Below, piece after piece: positions 19,658 to 28,348 of a DNA stretch of 36,346 bases (its first letter is position 1; every line of letters starts with the position of its first letter). The notes beneath the pieces were generated by a model, which was not told where the DNA came from, ran no database searches, and worked only from the letters and a program-made list of their open reading frames with translations. The DNA is from a virus, in IMG/VR virus record IMGVR_UViG_3300044646_001128, positions 1-36,346 of that record; one strand, written 5' to 3'. The translations under genes were made by a program, and so were the position numbers.

Positions 19658-21009
19658 CAAATGCGGCTTGGATACCTCAGCGCGGGCCGCAGTTACACGC
19701 TCTATATGCTACAAGGGTGCACGTCCTGCTATTCGGTGGGGCCAGGGGCGGCGGAAAATCGGATTACCTGTTAGGTGACTACTATCAGGATGTATACGAG
19801 TACGGCAAGCACTGGCAAGGCATTATGTTCCGGCGTACCTACCCCGAGCTTGAAGGACTGATCCAGCGCGGCAAATCAATGTTTCAGGATGCCGAATGGC
19901 TTGAAGGCAAGCGTCAATTTCAATGGAAGAACGGCGCGATTCTCAAGATGCGGCACGCTGAAAATGTGGCCGATGTCAGCAAGTATCAGGGCCACCAATA
20001 CGGCTGGGTAGGGTTCGATGAGATAACCAACCAGAAGGATGAGCAGGTATTTCGGCAGTTACTCGCTATCAACAGGTGGGCAGAATGCGAGCTGCCAACT
20101 AAGCGGGTAAGGCTATCAGGCAACCCAGGCGGACCGGGGCACCAGTGGGTTAAAAAGCTCTTTATCGACCCCGCTCCGGGCGGCTATGAGGTCATTAGCG
20201 ACGGCGACTTTCAGCGCCTCTTTATTCCCTCTCGCGTGCAGGACAATCAGATCCTCATGGAGGCAGACCCCCGCTATGTCAAAAACCTCGAGAGTATCGG
20301 CAGCGCTGAGCTCGTAAGGGCATGGCTCGAAGGCGACTGGAACGTTGTGCTAGGTTCATACTTCTCTGAATTTGGAGCGCAGAACGTAATAGCCCCTACG
20401 ACCTTACCAGCTCACTGGATGCGCTTCAGAGCTATGGATTGGGGCTTTCATGCCCCTTCTACTTGTCTTTGGATAGCCGTATCAGATGGCAGCATTGACG
20501 GCATACCAGACGGGGCTCTAGTCGTATACCGAGAGCTACAAAAGGCAGGGATGACAGCCGAAGAGTTTGCGCTAACGGTCGAATCTATGACAGCGGAGAC
20601 TATCGCATACTCCGTTTGCGACCCTTCAATGTTCGCTAAGCAATCCCAAATCGTCAAAGGTCCATCACTTGCCGAGGTCTTCCGTGGTCGCGGTATAGCA
20701 CTATCACCCGGTGACAATGAGCGCCTACCTGGCTGGATGCAGATACGGCAGCGACTAAAGGCTGGAATGTTGCTTATCTTCAGCACGTGCCGAGAACTGA
20801 TAGCCGAATTGCCTCTACTACAGCACGACAAGCTACACCCAGAGGACCTTGATACTACCGGACAGGACCACTTAGCGGATGCCCTCCGTTACGGGTGCAT
20901 GAGTAGACCATACATCAAACGCGAACCAGTCAAGGCCAAGCCGATTAAATCCTTCGGCGATTACAACTACAACGATTTACACAGAAGCATAGAGGCGCAG
21001 CATGAGTAG
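19603..21009 (+). CDS. terL: Terminase large subunit
   Basis: A 468-residue packaging ATPase-nuclease. Walker A is 'GGARGGGKS' (45-53), Walker B is 'WVGFDE' (135-140), and 'LSGNPGGPG' near 170 is the coupling motif. The RNaseH-like nuclease has Asp in 'RAMDWGF' (about 276), 'CDPSMF' and 'DHLADALRYG' near the C-terminus. It pumps DNA into the prohead through the portal and cuts the concatemer. The ATG lies inside the small subunit gene; no better start is found before residue 39. The stop overlaps the portal start by eight bases. Confidence 0.95.
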   Translation: MASHGRQRAGESEGESSITNAAWIPQRGPQLHALYATRVHVLLFGGARGGGKSDYLLGDYYQDVYEYGKHWQGIMFRRTYPELEGLIQRGKSMFQDAEWLEGKRQFQWKNGAILKMRHAENVADVSKYQGHQYGWVGFDEITNQKDEQVFRQLLAINRWAECELPTKRVRLSGNPGGPGHQWVKKLFIDPAPGGYEVISDGDFQRLFIPSRVQDNQILMEADPRYVKNLESIGSAELVRAWLEGDWNVVLGSYFSEFGAQNVIAPTTLPAHWMRFRAMDWGFHAPSTCLWIAVSDGSIDGIPDGALVVYRELQKAGMTAEEFALTVESMTAETIAYSVCDPSMFAKQSQIVKGPSLAEVFRGRGIALSPGDNERLPGWMQIRQRLKAGMLLIFSTCRELIAELPLLQHDKLHPEDLDTTGQDHLADALRYGCMSRPYIKREPVKAKPIKSFGDYNYNDLHRSIEAQHE

Positions 21010-23092
21010 TACAGAGCACGAAAACAAAGAATGGGCAACCGAACTAACGGCAGCATACAAAAGCCCGAACCGTGAACGCTTTTTACTCCAAGCCAAGAAA
21101 GCATGGTCGGCATACGACGCAGGGGCCAAGGAAGGCGCGAGGAAGTCAGGCGACAGCAGGGACTACGCTATATTCTGGTCTACGATAGAGACCAAGTTGC
21201 CGTATATCTTTAGTAACGTCCCTACCCCACGGACCCGCAGAACAGGCGCGGCAAGCAACCCGATAGACGCCAAGGCGTGTTTCATCTCCGAAGCTCTAAT
21301 GGAGCTACAAGTAGAAGGACAGGATTGCGAGTATATTTTTGAAGAGGTGGTTAAGAGCTACCTTATAACCGGCTTAGGTCAGTTGTGGGTACGCTACGAG
21401 CCAACAATCTCAGTAGACCCAACTGGACAAACTGAGGTATCACGTGAAGCGGTACGGTTTGACAGCGTGCACTATGATGACTTCCTCTTTCCCGATGTCC
21501 GCTCCTGGTCAGATGTCGAGTGGATAGCACGGCGCATATTCCTAACTGGCGAAGACATCAAAGAGCGGTTTAAGGTGTCAGGTGAGCAGATCGATAAGAT
21601 GACCTTTAAAACCGGCAACCGTGACGGCGAAACCATCGGCGTGATGAACCTTAACGGCAAGGACGACCTCCAGACCACGGCTATTTGGGAAGTCTGGTGC
21701 AAGCGTAGCCGGTCAGTGTATTTCTTCAGCGGCGATGATTTTGACGTGATGTTGACCACCAAAAGGCCATTAGACCCTGTTCGCTTCCGTGACTTCTTCC
21801 CTTGTCCACGTCCTTTGTTGGGCACTACGGGCACGGATACCTTATGGCCTATCCCTAATCACGTATACACGGCTACCTCGGAACAAACCATACAGAGCAG
21901 CAAGGCCACTCAGCGGGCATTGATCGAAAAAGCTATCCCGAAAGCATTATTAAACGGCGAGTTCGGCGACGAACTTAAGAAGCTATGGGACTCTAAGGTG
22001 CCTATCGGACAGGTCTTGGAGAATTGGATCCAGTTCACCAACAAAGGGGGATTCGAGGGGAACGTAGCCTATGCGCCAGTGCAGGAATATGTTAATTCAG
22101 CCCAGACGATGAGTCAGCAAATACAGGAAGAGCTAAACTCATACTGGGAGCTATGTGGCATCACGGACCTAATGCGCGGCATTGCAGACCCTCAGAATGC
22201 AGCGGCTACTAACCAGATGATATCGGACCACGGAGATACTAGGACCGAGCGCATTGTCAAAAAGGTGGCCGTATTCTTCAAACAGACCTACGGCTGCATG
22301 TATGACGTGATATGTGACGTTTTCTCACCTCAGTCTATGATTCGTGACAGCGGGCAGGATATGAACGATCCGAACGCTCAACAGGCCGTGATGCTACTCA
22401 AGAACGAAGGTCAAAGGCTCTTCCGTGTAGCTATAGAGACAGGCACAACCCTCGCAAGTAACAGCGGCACCAACCTTGCCAAAAGCACCGAGATGTTCAA
22501 CGTGTTGGGCCAGGTGCTAACGTTAGCTCTTCAGACAGCCGAAAAGGCCCCTTCGTACGCTCAGGCCATGCACTCGCTAATCATGCACACAGTACGCAGC
22601 ATGAGCGAAGGCAGGAAGATTGAAGAGGAGTTAGAACAGGCATTCCTACAGGGGCTCGAACAAGCCAAACAAGGCCAAGAACAGGCGATGCAAGCCCAAC
22701 AGGCACAACAGCAGCAAGAGCAACAAATGGCCCAGATGCAGCAACAGATGCAGGAGTACCAAATGCAGATTCAGAGCAGAGAAACGGGCGTCAACGAGTT
22801 TGAGGCGCAAATCAAACAATTTGTTGCACAAACTAATGCAGAGATTGAAAAGCTACGGCTACAGCTCGAAGGATCTACGGCAGCGCAAAAGCTACAGGTT
22901 GATATGCAGAAGACAGGCTCCAAGGTCCAGCAAGACCAACAGAAGGTAGAACTCGATGCGGCTAAGGTTGGCCGTGAGCTGGATATCAAAGAAGGCCAGG
23001 TGCTAGCAGATACGCAGCTCAAGAAGCAGGAGCTGGAGGATAAGCGGATTGTTAATACGGCGGAGTTGTTAACGACGGGGACGGTGAGATGA
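21002..23092 (+). CDS. Portal protein, P22 type
   Basis: A 696-residue protein of the long portal class used by P22-like podoviruses. It has an N-terminal helical wing, 'YAIFWSTIETKLPYIFSNVP' near residue 60, and a central '...YDDFLFPDVRSWSDVEWIAR' stretch conserved in such portals. The C-terminal 140 residues contain a Gln-rich coiled coil (about 545-620, 'QQAQQQQEQQMAQMQQQ') comparable with the P22 barrel. It forms the dodecameric ring at the packaging vertex. The GGCGCAGC before its ATG is only a weak site, so coupling to the terminase stop is likely. Confidence 0.92.
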   Translation: MSSTEHENKEWATELTAAYKSPNRERFLLQAKKAWSAYDAGAKEGARKSGDSRDYAIFWSTIETKLPYIFSNVPTPRTRRTGAASNPIDAKACFISEALMELQVEGQDCEYIFEEVVKSYLITGLGQLWVRYEPTISVDPTGQTEVSREAVRFDSVHYDDFLFPDVRSWSDVEWIARRIFLTGEDIKERFKVSGEQIDKMTFKTGNRDGETIGVMNLNGKDDLQTTAIWEVWCKRSRSVYFFSGDDFDVMLTTKRPLDPVRFRDFFPCPRPLLGTTGTDTLWPIPNHVYTATSEQTIQSSKATQRALIEKAIPKALLNGEFGDELKKLWDSKVPIGQVLENWIQFTNKGGFEGNVAYAPVQEYVNSAQTMSQQIQEELNSYWELCGITDLMRGIADPQNAAATNQMISDHGDTRTERIVKKVAVFFKQTYGCMYDVICDVFSPQSMIRDSGQDMNDPNAQQAVMLLKNEGQRLFRVAIETGTTLASNSGTNLAKSTEMFNVLGQVLTLALQTAEKAPSYAQAMHSLIMHTVRSMSEGRKIEEELEQAFLQGLEQAKQGQEQAMQAQQAQQQQEQQMAQMQQQMQEYQMQIQSRETGVNEFEAQIKQFVAQTNAEIEKLRLQLEGSTAAQKLQVDMQKTGSKVQQDQQKVELDAAKVGRELDIKEGQVLADTQLKKQELEDKRIVNTAELLTTGTVR

Positions 23093-23292
23093 CGACAAAG
23101 CACGACCTTTTTAGGGTGATAAAAGACTACACTTACTACGACTACGCTTACTACGCAGAAATACAAAGGAAAAGAGAAGAAGAGAGAGCAGGTAATGCTT
23201 TTGATTTCTGGCTCCTCATGATGTTGTCGCCGCTTCTCTTGCTGCTGGCTGTATGCGATGGGATTGGGTGGCTGTTTAGGCGCGTGAGGTAG
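23089..23292 (+). CDS. Small membrane protein
   Basis: A 67-residue protein with a Tyr-rich N-terminal region ('YTYYDYAYYAEI') and a hydrophobic segment near residues 40-58 ('WLLMMLSPLLLLLAVCDGIG') flanked by a basic C-terminus. Overlap of the portal stop by four bases supports translation. It may be a phage membrane protein made late; no family is recognised. Confidence 0.6.
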   Translation: MTTKHDLFRVIKDYTYYDYAYYAEIQRKREEERAGNAFDFWLLMMLSPLLLLLAVCDGIGWLFRRVR

Positions 23293-23297
23293 CCGAC

Positions 23298-23372
23298 ATG
23301 GACCACACGCTAATGATCATCGTCGGATTGTTTGTTATGTGGGTGGCGTATCAGAATTGGGAGGGCAAGTAA
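23298..23372 (+). CDS. Very small membrane peptide
   Basis: A 24-residue peptide, essentially one transmembrane segment ('MIIVGLFVMWVAYQ') after a short polar N-terminus. It starts six bases after the preceding stop and shares TAATG with the next gene. This tight packing argues for a real, translated reading frame, but the small size leaves doubt. Confidence 0.4.
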   Translation: MDHTLMIIVGLFVMWVAYQNWEGK

Positions 23373-23710
23373 TGGCTAGATACAGATATGATAAAGAGTC
23401 AGGGCGCATGTACGAGGTGGGCGATCCGGTATACGACCCACGCGTACACATCATCAATGACAATGCGGACGCAGAAGGTAAGGGCTATTTGTGGCATCCA
23501 GCCTTTGATGAGCATGAGCAGCATAAAGCATATTTCAGCAGTAAGAGCAAGTTTCGGGCAGAGACCAAGGCCCGTGGCTTTGAAGAGACCGGCACTGGTC
23601 GAGATCCGGACAAGGAACGGCGGTACAGAGATAATACGAAAGAAGTACAAGCAAAGATGCAAGAGGCCATAATACGGCACGTTAAATCACTCAATTTAAG
23701 GAATCCATAA
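23372..23710 (+). CDS. Small charged protein before the scaffold
   Basis: A 112-residue highly charged, Tyr-containing protein. GGGAGGG lies before the ATG at 23372; an in-frame GTG at 23339 is less favoured. It ends immediately before the scaffold start (gap of zero bases). A structural or assembly-accessory role is inferred from position. No family recognised. Confidence 0.6.
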   Translation: MARYRYDKESGRMYEVGDPVYDPRVHIINDNADAEGKGYLWHPAFDEHEQHKAYFSSKSKFRAETKARGFEETGTGRDPDKERRYRDNTKEVQAKMQEAIIRHVKSLNLRNP

Positions 23711-24877
23711 ATGGACGGCATAGAAACCGGCGCATCAGTAGAAGCTACTACAGAAGCGCCACAGGTCAGCGAAAGCGTAAGCCTAAACGATAAGATTGCG
23801 GACGTTGTCAAGGCTAACGTCAAGAAGTTTAGCGACGAAAAGCAGGAGGAAGTCAAACCGGTAGTCGCTGAGAGCATTCCACGTGAAGGCAAAGAGGACG
23901 TTAAGCCCGAGAAGGCGACGCAGAAGGAGGTGAAAGATGCGAAGCCAGTAACAGCTAAGGACGAGAAGCCCGAAGTAGTCAAAGCCCCTAATGGCTGGAC
24001 CAAGGAGGAAAAGGCGGAGTTCGAGAAGCTATCAGAGCCAGCCAAGAAGGCCATACTGCGATCCGAAGGTGAGAAAGAGTCAGCCTTCACCCAAAAGAGC
24101 ATGGAGCTTGCCAAGGTTTCAAGGACGCTTGAGAAGAACAAGGAGGCTATCGAGGCACATGAGTATGTTAAGCAGGTGGCCGAAAAGAGTGGGGCGCCTA
24201 CCCCGCGACACTTTATTGAGCGGATGGTTGAGGCTCAAGAGCAGAGCGTCCGCGACCCGGTTGGCTTCGTAGCTCGAATAACAGACCAGAACCCTATTGG
24301 GTTCGTCAAGGCTTTGATGCAGCGGTACGATATCGACGTTAGGCAGTTGGCAGCCGGACGGGACGACTTAGCGTTTGACACCCAGACGCATCAACAGCAA
24401 ACCGAAATGCAACGGATTCAGCGGGAGAACGCTGAAATGCGGCAGTACTTCGAGAATCAGAGACAACAGCAGGAACAAGCCCAAGTTAGCCAGCAACAAC
24501 AGCAGTATGACCAGGCCGTCGGCTCTATCGCGGATGCTATGGAACAGTTCTATGCAGACAAGTCCGAAGGGGAGAGGGAGGCAGCAACGCCATACCTTGA
24601 GCATGCGGTTCGGGTAGTAATGGCAGAGGCAGGTCAGAAGGGAGAGCAAATCAATTCCTACGGGGAGCTAATCCGCAGGGCGCATGCCAAGGCCTTAAGG
24701 CTTAACGACTCTTACAATCCACCTTTACCCCAAAGGGCAGACTACGCCAGCAGTCGGGCGGTAAGTCCTCACAGTAGAGGCGGTTCAGCTACCGGAGTAC
24801 CAACGACCACCCCCAAAGGTAGCTTCAACGACATGGTAGCCCAAATCGCAAGGAACAATCTTCGCAAGTACTCATAG
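23711..24877 (+). CDS. Scaffolding protein candidate
   Basis: A 388-residue, Lys/Glu/Gln-rich protein. Residues 1-95 are acidic and disordered. Residues about 95-180 ('NGWTKEEKAEFEKLSEPAKK') are helical. Residues about 225-265 are a Gln-rich coiled coil, and the C-terminus is basic ('AQIARNNLRKYS'). The helical, coiled-coil build with a basic C-terminus, and the position between portal and major capsid genes, are typical of P22-like scaffolds that guide capsid assembly and leave the head. The function is therefore inferred from order and composition. Confidence 0.75.
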   Translation: MDGIETGASVEATTEAPQVSESVSLNDKIADVVKANVKKFSDEKQEEVKPVVAESIPREGKEDVKPEKATQKEVKDAKPVTAKDEKPEVVKAPNGWTKEEKAEFEKLSEPAKKAILRSEGEKESAFTQKSMELAKVSRTLEKNKEAIEAHEYVKQVAEKSGAPTPRHFIERMVEAQEQSVRDPVGFVARITDQNPIGFVKALMQRYDIDVRQLAAGRDDLAFDTQTHQQQTEMQRIQRENAEMRQYFENQRQQQEQAQVSQQQQQYDQAVGSIADAMEQFYADKSEGEREAATPYLEHAVRVVMAEAGQKGEQINSYGELIRRAHAKALRLNDSYNPPLPQRADYASSRAVSPHSRGGSATGVPTTTPKGSFNDMVAQIARNNLRKYS

Positions 24878-24889
24878 AAAGGTGTTGAC

Positions 24890-24934
24890 AGTTATACGCC
24901 TTTTATGCGTCAATAAAAGCAAAGGCGTATAACT
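24890..24934. repeat. Long inverted repeat (cruciform) before the capsid gene
   Basis: AGTTATACGCCTTT (24890-24903) and AAAGGCGTATAACT (24921-24934) are a perfect 14-bp inverted repeat with a 17-base centre that itself contains TTTTAT/ATAAAA. TTGACA at 24885-24890 touches the left arm and TATAAC at 24928-24933 lies in the right arm, so a promoter under hairpin or dimer-protein control is possible. No T-run follows, so a terminator is unlikely. Confidence 0.6.
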
Positions 24935-24950
24935 CGCCTAGCATATCGCG

Positions 24951-25015
24951 TGAACAGCCATTGCGGCTACGGGATCGCCCTTCTCCTGAACAGCTTGGAT
25001 GCCATGCTACGGGAT
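24951..25015. repeat. Imperfect tandem repeat in the capsid leader
   Basis: TGAACAGC followed by GCTACGGGAT occurs twice: at 24951-24975, then from 24987 with a slightly longer middle up to 25015. The 10-bp GCTACGGGAT copies are 40 bases apart. The whole 188-bp gap (24878-25065) contains no gene that I can support. Confidence 0.5.
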
Positions 25016-25065
25016 AGAGATGGAATAACTAACACTTATTTTAATCTTTATAACGAGGCAACAAC

Positions 25066-26046
25066 ATGGCAGATCCAAATCTCAGCCAAATGACCTCGGC
25101 GACGTTCGAAGACGTTACCAAGGTCGTTTATGACAATTTCACCAACAACAACCCACTACTAGGCGAGCTCAAGAAAAAAGGAAACATTACCGAGGATTAC
25201 ACCGGCGGTGAGTACATCAGACAGACCCTAGCATACGCAGAAAACAGCACATACACGCACTACAGAGGAGCGGAAAGACTCAACATCTCTGAAGTAAGCA
25301 TCCTCTCAGCAGCCAAGTTTGACATCAAGCAAGTAGCTTTGAGCGTGACCATGAACGGTCTCGAAGAAGTCATGAACGCCGGGGAAGCCAAGCTAATCGA
25401 CTTGTTCCAAACCAAATCAATGGTGCTCAAAGGTACTTTCGAAAACAACTTCGAAACAGATTTGTTTAGTGCTGGAACGGCATCAGGCGGTAAGCAAATC
25501 GGCGGCTTGCAGTCTCTGGTAGCAGATACCCCAACGAGCGGCACAGTGGGCGGGATCAGCGCGGTGAATTACACCTGGTGGAGAAACGTGAGCTACGACG
25601 CATCAACAGATGGCGGCGCAGCTGCATCATCAGTGAACATCAAGACCTACCTAGATGCTGTAATGAGACAAGTTCGACGAGGGCAAGACCTTCCAGACTT
25701 CCTGATCGCAGACAACAACTATTACGCTTTCTACGAATCTTATTTGAGCGGTCTTCAACAAATCGTCGACGGCGGTTCTGGGAAGTCGCAAGGCTCAGGC
25801 GCAGATGAGTTGACCTACAAAGGCCGACGATTCGTGCTAGGCGGTGGTCGTAACGGTTCAGTACCAGCGGACCATGTTTACTTCCTTAACACTGATTATA
25901 TCAAACTAAAAGAAGCTAAAGGGCGAAAGCTAAAGATGCGCGAAGCAGTTAAGGCGATTGACCAAGACGCTGAAGTATCGCTAGCACTATGGGCCGGTAA
26001 CCTCGTGTTACCAAACCGCTTCGTACACGCCGTACTTAAAGCTTAA
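25066..26046 (+). CDS. Major capsid protein
   Basis: A 326-residue protein with the character of a phage major capsid subunit. It has an N-terminal helix ('MTSATFEDVTKVVYDN'), a central 'GGEYIRQTLAYAENSTYTHY' strand as in HK97-fold E-loop regions, and a C-terminal 'AEVSLALWAGNLVLPNRFVH'. No protease or N-terminal delta domain is seen, matching scaffold-assisted assembly. GAGGCAACAAC precedes the ATG, and the long leader with inverted repeat suggests strong or separately controlled expression. It is followed by a small beta protein and a terminator. Confidence 0.85.
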   Translation: MADPNLSQMTSATFEDVTKVVYDNFTNNNPLLGELKKKGNITEDYTGGEYIRQTLAYAENSTYTHYRGAERLNISEVSILSAAKFDIKQVALSVTMNGLEEVMNAGEAKLIDLFQTKSMVLKGTFENNFETDLFSAGTASGGKQIGGLQSLVADTPTSGTVGGISAVNYTWWRNVSYDASTDGGAAASSVNIKTYLDAVMRQVRRGQDLPDFLIADNNYYAFYESYLSGLQQIVDGGSGKSQGSGADELTYKGRRFVLGGGRNGSVPADHVYFLNTDYIKLKEAKGRKLKMREAVKAIDQDAEVSLALWAGNLVLPNRFVHAVLKA

Positions 26047-26060
26047 TAGGAGGCTAAGAA

Positions 26061-26600
26061 ATGACTATAGTAAATCAGACAAGCTTAGGACTGGCCGGGG
26101 TTAATATATACGAGACATCAAGCGATCAAAAGTTCGCATTAGGAACTCGAGTACGAGTCAACTACGGAGATAATAAAGACAAATCAGCCGAAGTTACTTA
26201 TGTAAAATCCCTCGGAAATCGAACAGCGGGCCTTTGTTATGAGATGCCGATGATCTCCGGAACGGACGCCTATCAGCTCGACACGATTATAACAACCGCG
26301 AACGCGGCAACTCTGTGCGGAGCTATCGGGAGGTCGGTTCGAGTTTGCGTTCCGTGCATCGCTTTAGCGACGAATGAGTTTGGGTGGGTTTTTGTTAGAG
26401 GGGTTATTCCGATACTCCTTGGAGCTAACTGTGTTGCGGGCGCTCCGCTTTACACAACGGCCACTAACGGAATGTTAGACGATGCCTCTGCTAGCTCACA
26501 CTTACTAGCAGGTGTTTGGGCGATAACTACAGTAGGTGGCTCCAACGCAACTACCGATTGTTTTGCAAACGGAGATCTATACGTAACCCAAACAGTATAA
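26061..26600 (+). CDS. Small capsid-associated beta protein, possible decoration protein
   Basis: A 179-residue Ala/Gly/Thr-rich, beta-type protein with Cys in the centre ('VRVCVPCIALATNEFGW'). AGGAGG precedes the ATG 14 bases after the capsid stop. A protein that directly follows the capsid and precedes a strong terminator is often a decoration or head-stabilising protein made in large amounts. No signature motif confirms this. Confidence 0.6.
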   Translation: MTIVNQTSLGLAGVNIYETSSDQKFALGTRVRVNYGDNKDKSAEVTYVKSLGNRTAGLCYEMPMISGTDAYQLDTIITTANAATLCGAIGRSVRVCVPCIALATNEFGWVFVRGVIPILLGANCVAGAPLYTTATNGMLDDASASSHLLAGVWAITTVGGSNATTDCFANGDLYVTQTV

Positions 26601-26609
26601 CGACCTAAC

Positions 26610-26635
26610 GGGGGGTCTAAAAAGCCCCCTTTTTT
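26610..26635 (+). terminator. Rightward Rho-independent terminator after the capsid genes
   Basis: GGGGG (26611-26615) pairs with CCCCC (26625-26629), with a CT/AG extension around an AAAA loop, followed by six T (26630-26635). It caps the capsid and decoration genes and would reduce, not abolish, readthrough to the tail genes. Confidence 0.75.
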
Positions 26636-26657
26636 AACCTTTTTAAACATAGACATC

Positions 26658-27464
26658 ATGGATTTTAGTCAAATACAACATGGCAACGTACAGCTCGATG
26701 GGTTGATGTCTAACCCCGAGTTCGCAGATCTTCTAGGTGAGGACTTTAAACAGTCACACGTCAAATGGAATGCTGAAGACGATGCAAAGCTAATCGTCAA
26801 ATTCATCAGCATGCCCAAGATTCTCTCCTTCGTTAGCAAGCAAACTGGCAAACCTAAGCTCATCCAAAGCGACTACGTATCAATCAGGCTTGATGAATAC
26901 AGTGAGCACGTCGTAGAGGTGGGCTTTGTCCGTGACGCGTACGGGAAAATTGAAGAAGTGGCAGGAATTCAGATTCCTTCACCTAAGCGCGAGGAGTACT
27001 TAGCCCGGTTCCCTAAAGCCTGGGAAGCGTACCAAAGGCAGTTTGAAAGAGCTGAAGGAACCCCACTAAGCCAGCTTAAAGGCATTACGCTGAATGAGAT
27101 TGCACAGCTATCAGTCTACAAGATTCGCACTATCGAGGCCCTAGCAGATTCAACAGACAGGCTCTACATACCAAGTGGCTCTCAACCAGCACACTTGGAT
27201 ATGAGAGATGGCGGTGGAAGTTACGTAGAACTGCGAGAAGCAGCTAGACGCTACGTCAAAGAGAATGGCGAGTTTGAAGCGGTAGTACAGGCTAAAGCAG
27301 AAGCGCAAGCCGAAGCGGCAGCCCTACGCGAGGTGGTCGCAAGACTACAAGCTGAACTAGCGGCTACTGGGCCGACAGACGCGCAGAAAATTGCAATTTA
27401 CAACGAACAGATCGCGCTAGACGAGAGACAAACAGCTCAGGCAAAGGCAGAACGTCGTAAATAA
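26658..27464 (+). CDS. Structural protein, function unknown
   Basis: A 268-residue protein. Residues 1-160 are mixed alpha/beta ('KLIVKFISMPKILSFVSK'). The C-terminal 70 residues form an Ala/Glu/Gln-rich coiled coil. There is no strong Shine-Dalgarno (ATAGACATC). It lies between the capsid terminator and the head-tail adaptor, which suggests a head-completion or connector role. Confidence 0.6.
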   Translation: MDFSQIQHGNVQLDGLMSNPEFADLLGEDFKQSHVKWNAEDDAKLIVKFISMPKILSFVSKQTGKPKLIQSDYVSIRLDEYSEHVVEVGFVRDAYGKIEEVAGIQIPSPKREEYLARFPKAWEAYQRQFERAEGTPLSQLKGITLNEIAQLSVYKIRTIEALADSTDRLYIPSGSQPAHLDMRDGGGSYVELREAARRYVKENGEFEAVVQAKAEAQAEAAALREVVARLQAELAATGPTDAQKIAIYNEQIALDERQTAQAKAERRK

Positions 27465-27472
27465 GGTACAAA

Positions 27473-28348
27473 ATGCCCTTAACGCTCCTACAGATTGTGC
27501 AAGACGCGGCGGTGCTGTGTGGGCTTGATAAGCCCAGCACCGTCGTTGGTTCTACGCATCCAACAGCGGTAAAAGCTTTGGCTATGTTGCACGTGGAAGG
27601 AGCGGCTCTACGGCGTGACTACAGTTGGGATGTCCTAAAAAGGCTTCACACGGTCACTTTAGTGGATGGTGCCCAAACCTACGCACTACCAACAGACTTT
27701 GAGCGGCATGTGTTCAGCACGCACTGGGATAGCGGGATGTCACTACCGGCAAGTATTGCGACCTCTCAAGACTGGCGCTATGTCAACAGCGCGAACTTTG
27801 TCTACACGACTTCCAAGATAGCCCGTTTCTGGACGTGGCTTAACAATCAGATTTACTTATATTCGACCCCCGACTCTACCGATGCTGGCAATACTATCAC
27901 TTTTGAGTATCAATCTGCTACTTGGATCCGTTATCGGACGTGGGTAGCTTCTACCGCATACGCAACGGGCAACAGGGTTTGGTACAACGGCAACCGCTAC
28001 ACGTGGGTATCAGGAACTACAAGCGGCAGCACTCCACCGACTCACACAACCGGCAACGCTTCAGATGGCGGTGTCACATGGGCATACAATTCAACCGAAC
28101 TACAGGAGCGGTTCGAGTATGACACAGATATTCCGCTACTTGACGGCGTGGTGCTTCAACTGTGCTTACAGGCTGCCCTATATGAGGATCTCGGACAGTC
28201 AGAACAGGCCGGGAATCAAAGGGCACGGGCGCAACAACTAGCGGCTCAAGTGTGCACCAACCTCAAGGGGATAAGCACCATCGCACTAACCGACATGGGT
28301 GTATCCGAAGGCGCGTTTATGTCTAACAACTCGGTGAGGCTGATATGA
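27473..28348 (+). CDS. Head-to-tail adaptor, P22 gp4-like, with inserted module
   Basis: A 291-residue protein. The N-terminal helical part ('LLQIVQDAAVLCGLDKP') and the helical C-terminus fit P22 gp4, which docks under the portal and closes it for tail assembly. Residues about 157-204 ('STAYATGNRVWYNGNRYTW' then Gly/Thr-rich) form an extra beta module resembling carbohydrate-binding inserts found in some phage structural proteins. Typical gp4 is about 165 residues, so the insertion explains much of the extra length. It overlaps the next gene by four bases. Confidence 0.8.
   Translation: MPLTLLQIVQDAAVLCGLDKPSTVVGSTHPTAVKALAMLHVEGAALRRDYSWDVLKRLHTVTLVDGAQTYALPTDFERHVFSTHWDSGMSLPASIATSQDWRYVNSANFVYTTSKIARFWTWLNNQIYLYSTPDSTDAGNTITFEYQSATWIRYRTWVASTAYATGNRVWYNGNRYTWVSGTTSGSTPPTHTTGNASDGGVTWAYNSTELQERFEYDTDIPLLDGVVLQLCLQAALYEDLGQSEQAGNQRARAQQLAAQVCTNLKGISTIALTDMGVSEGAFMSNNSVRLI

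Noticed and set aside
23485-24141. 218-codon minus-strand frame opposite the scaffold gene and its neighbour
   Set aside because: It is antisense to two well-supported genes, its translation is Ser/Leu-rich from the complement of Lys/Glu-rich codons, and it has no ribosome binding site.
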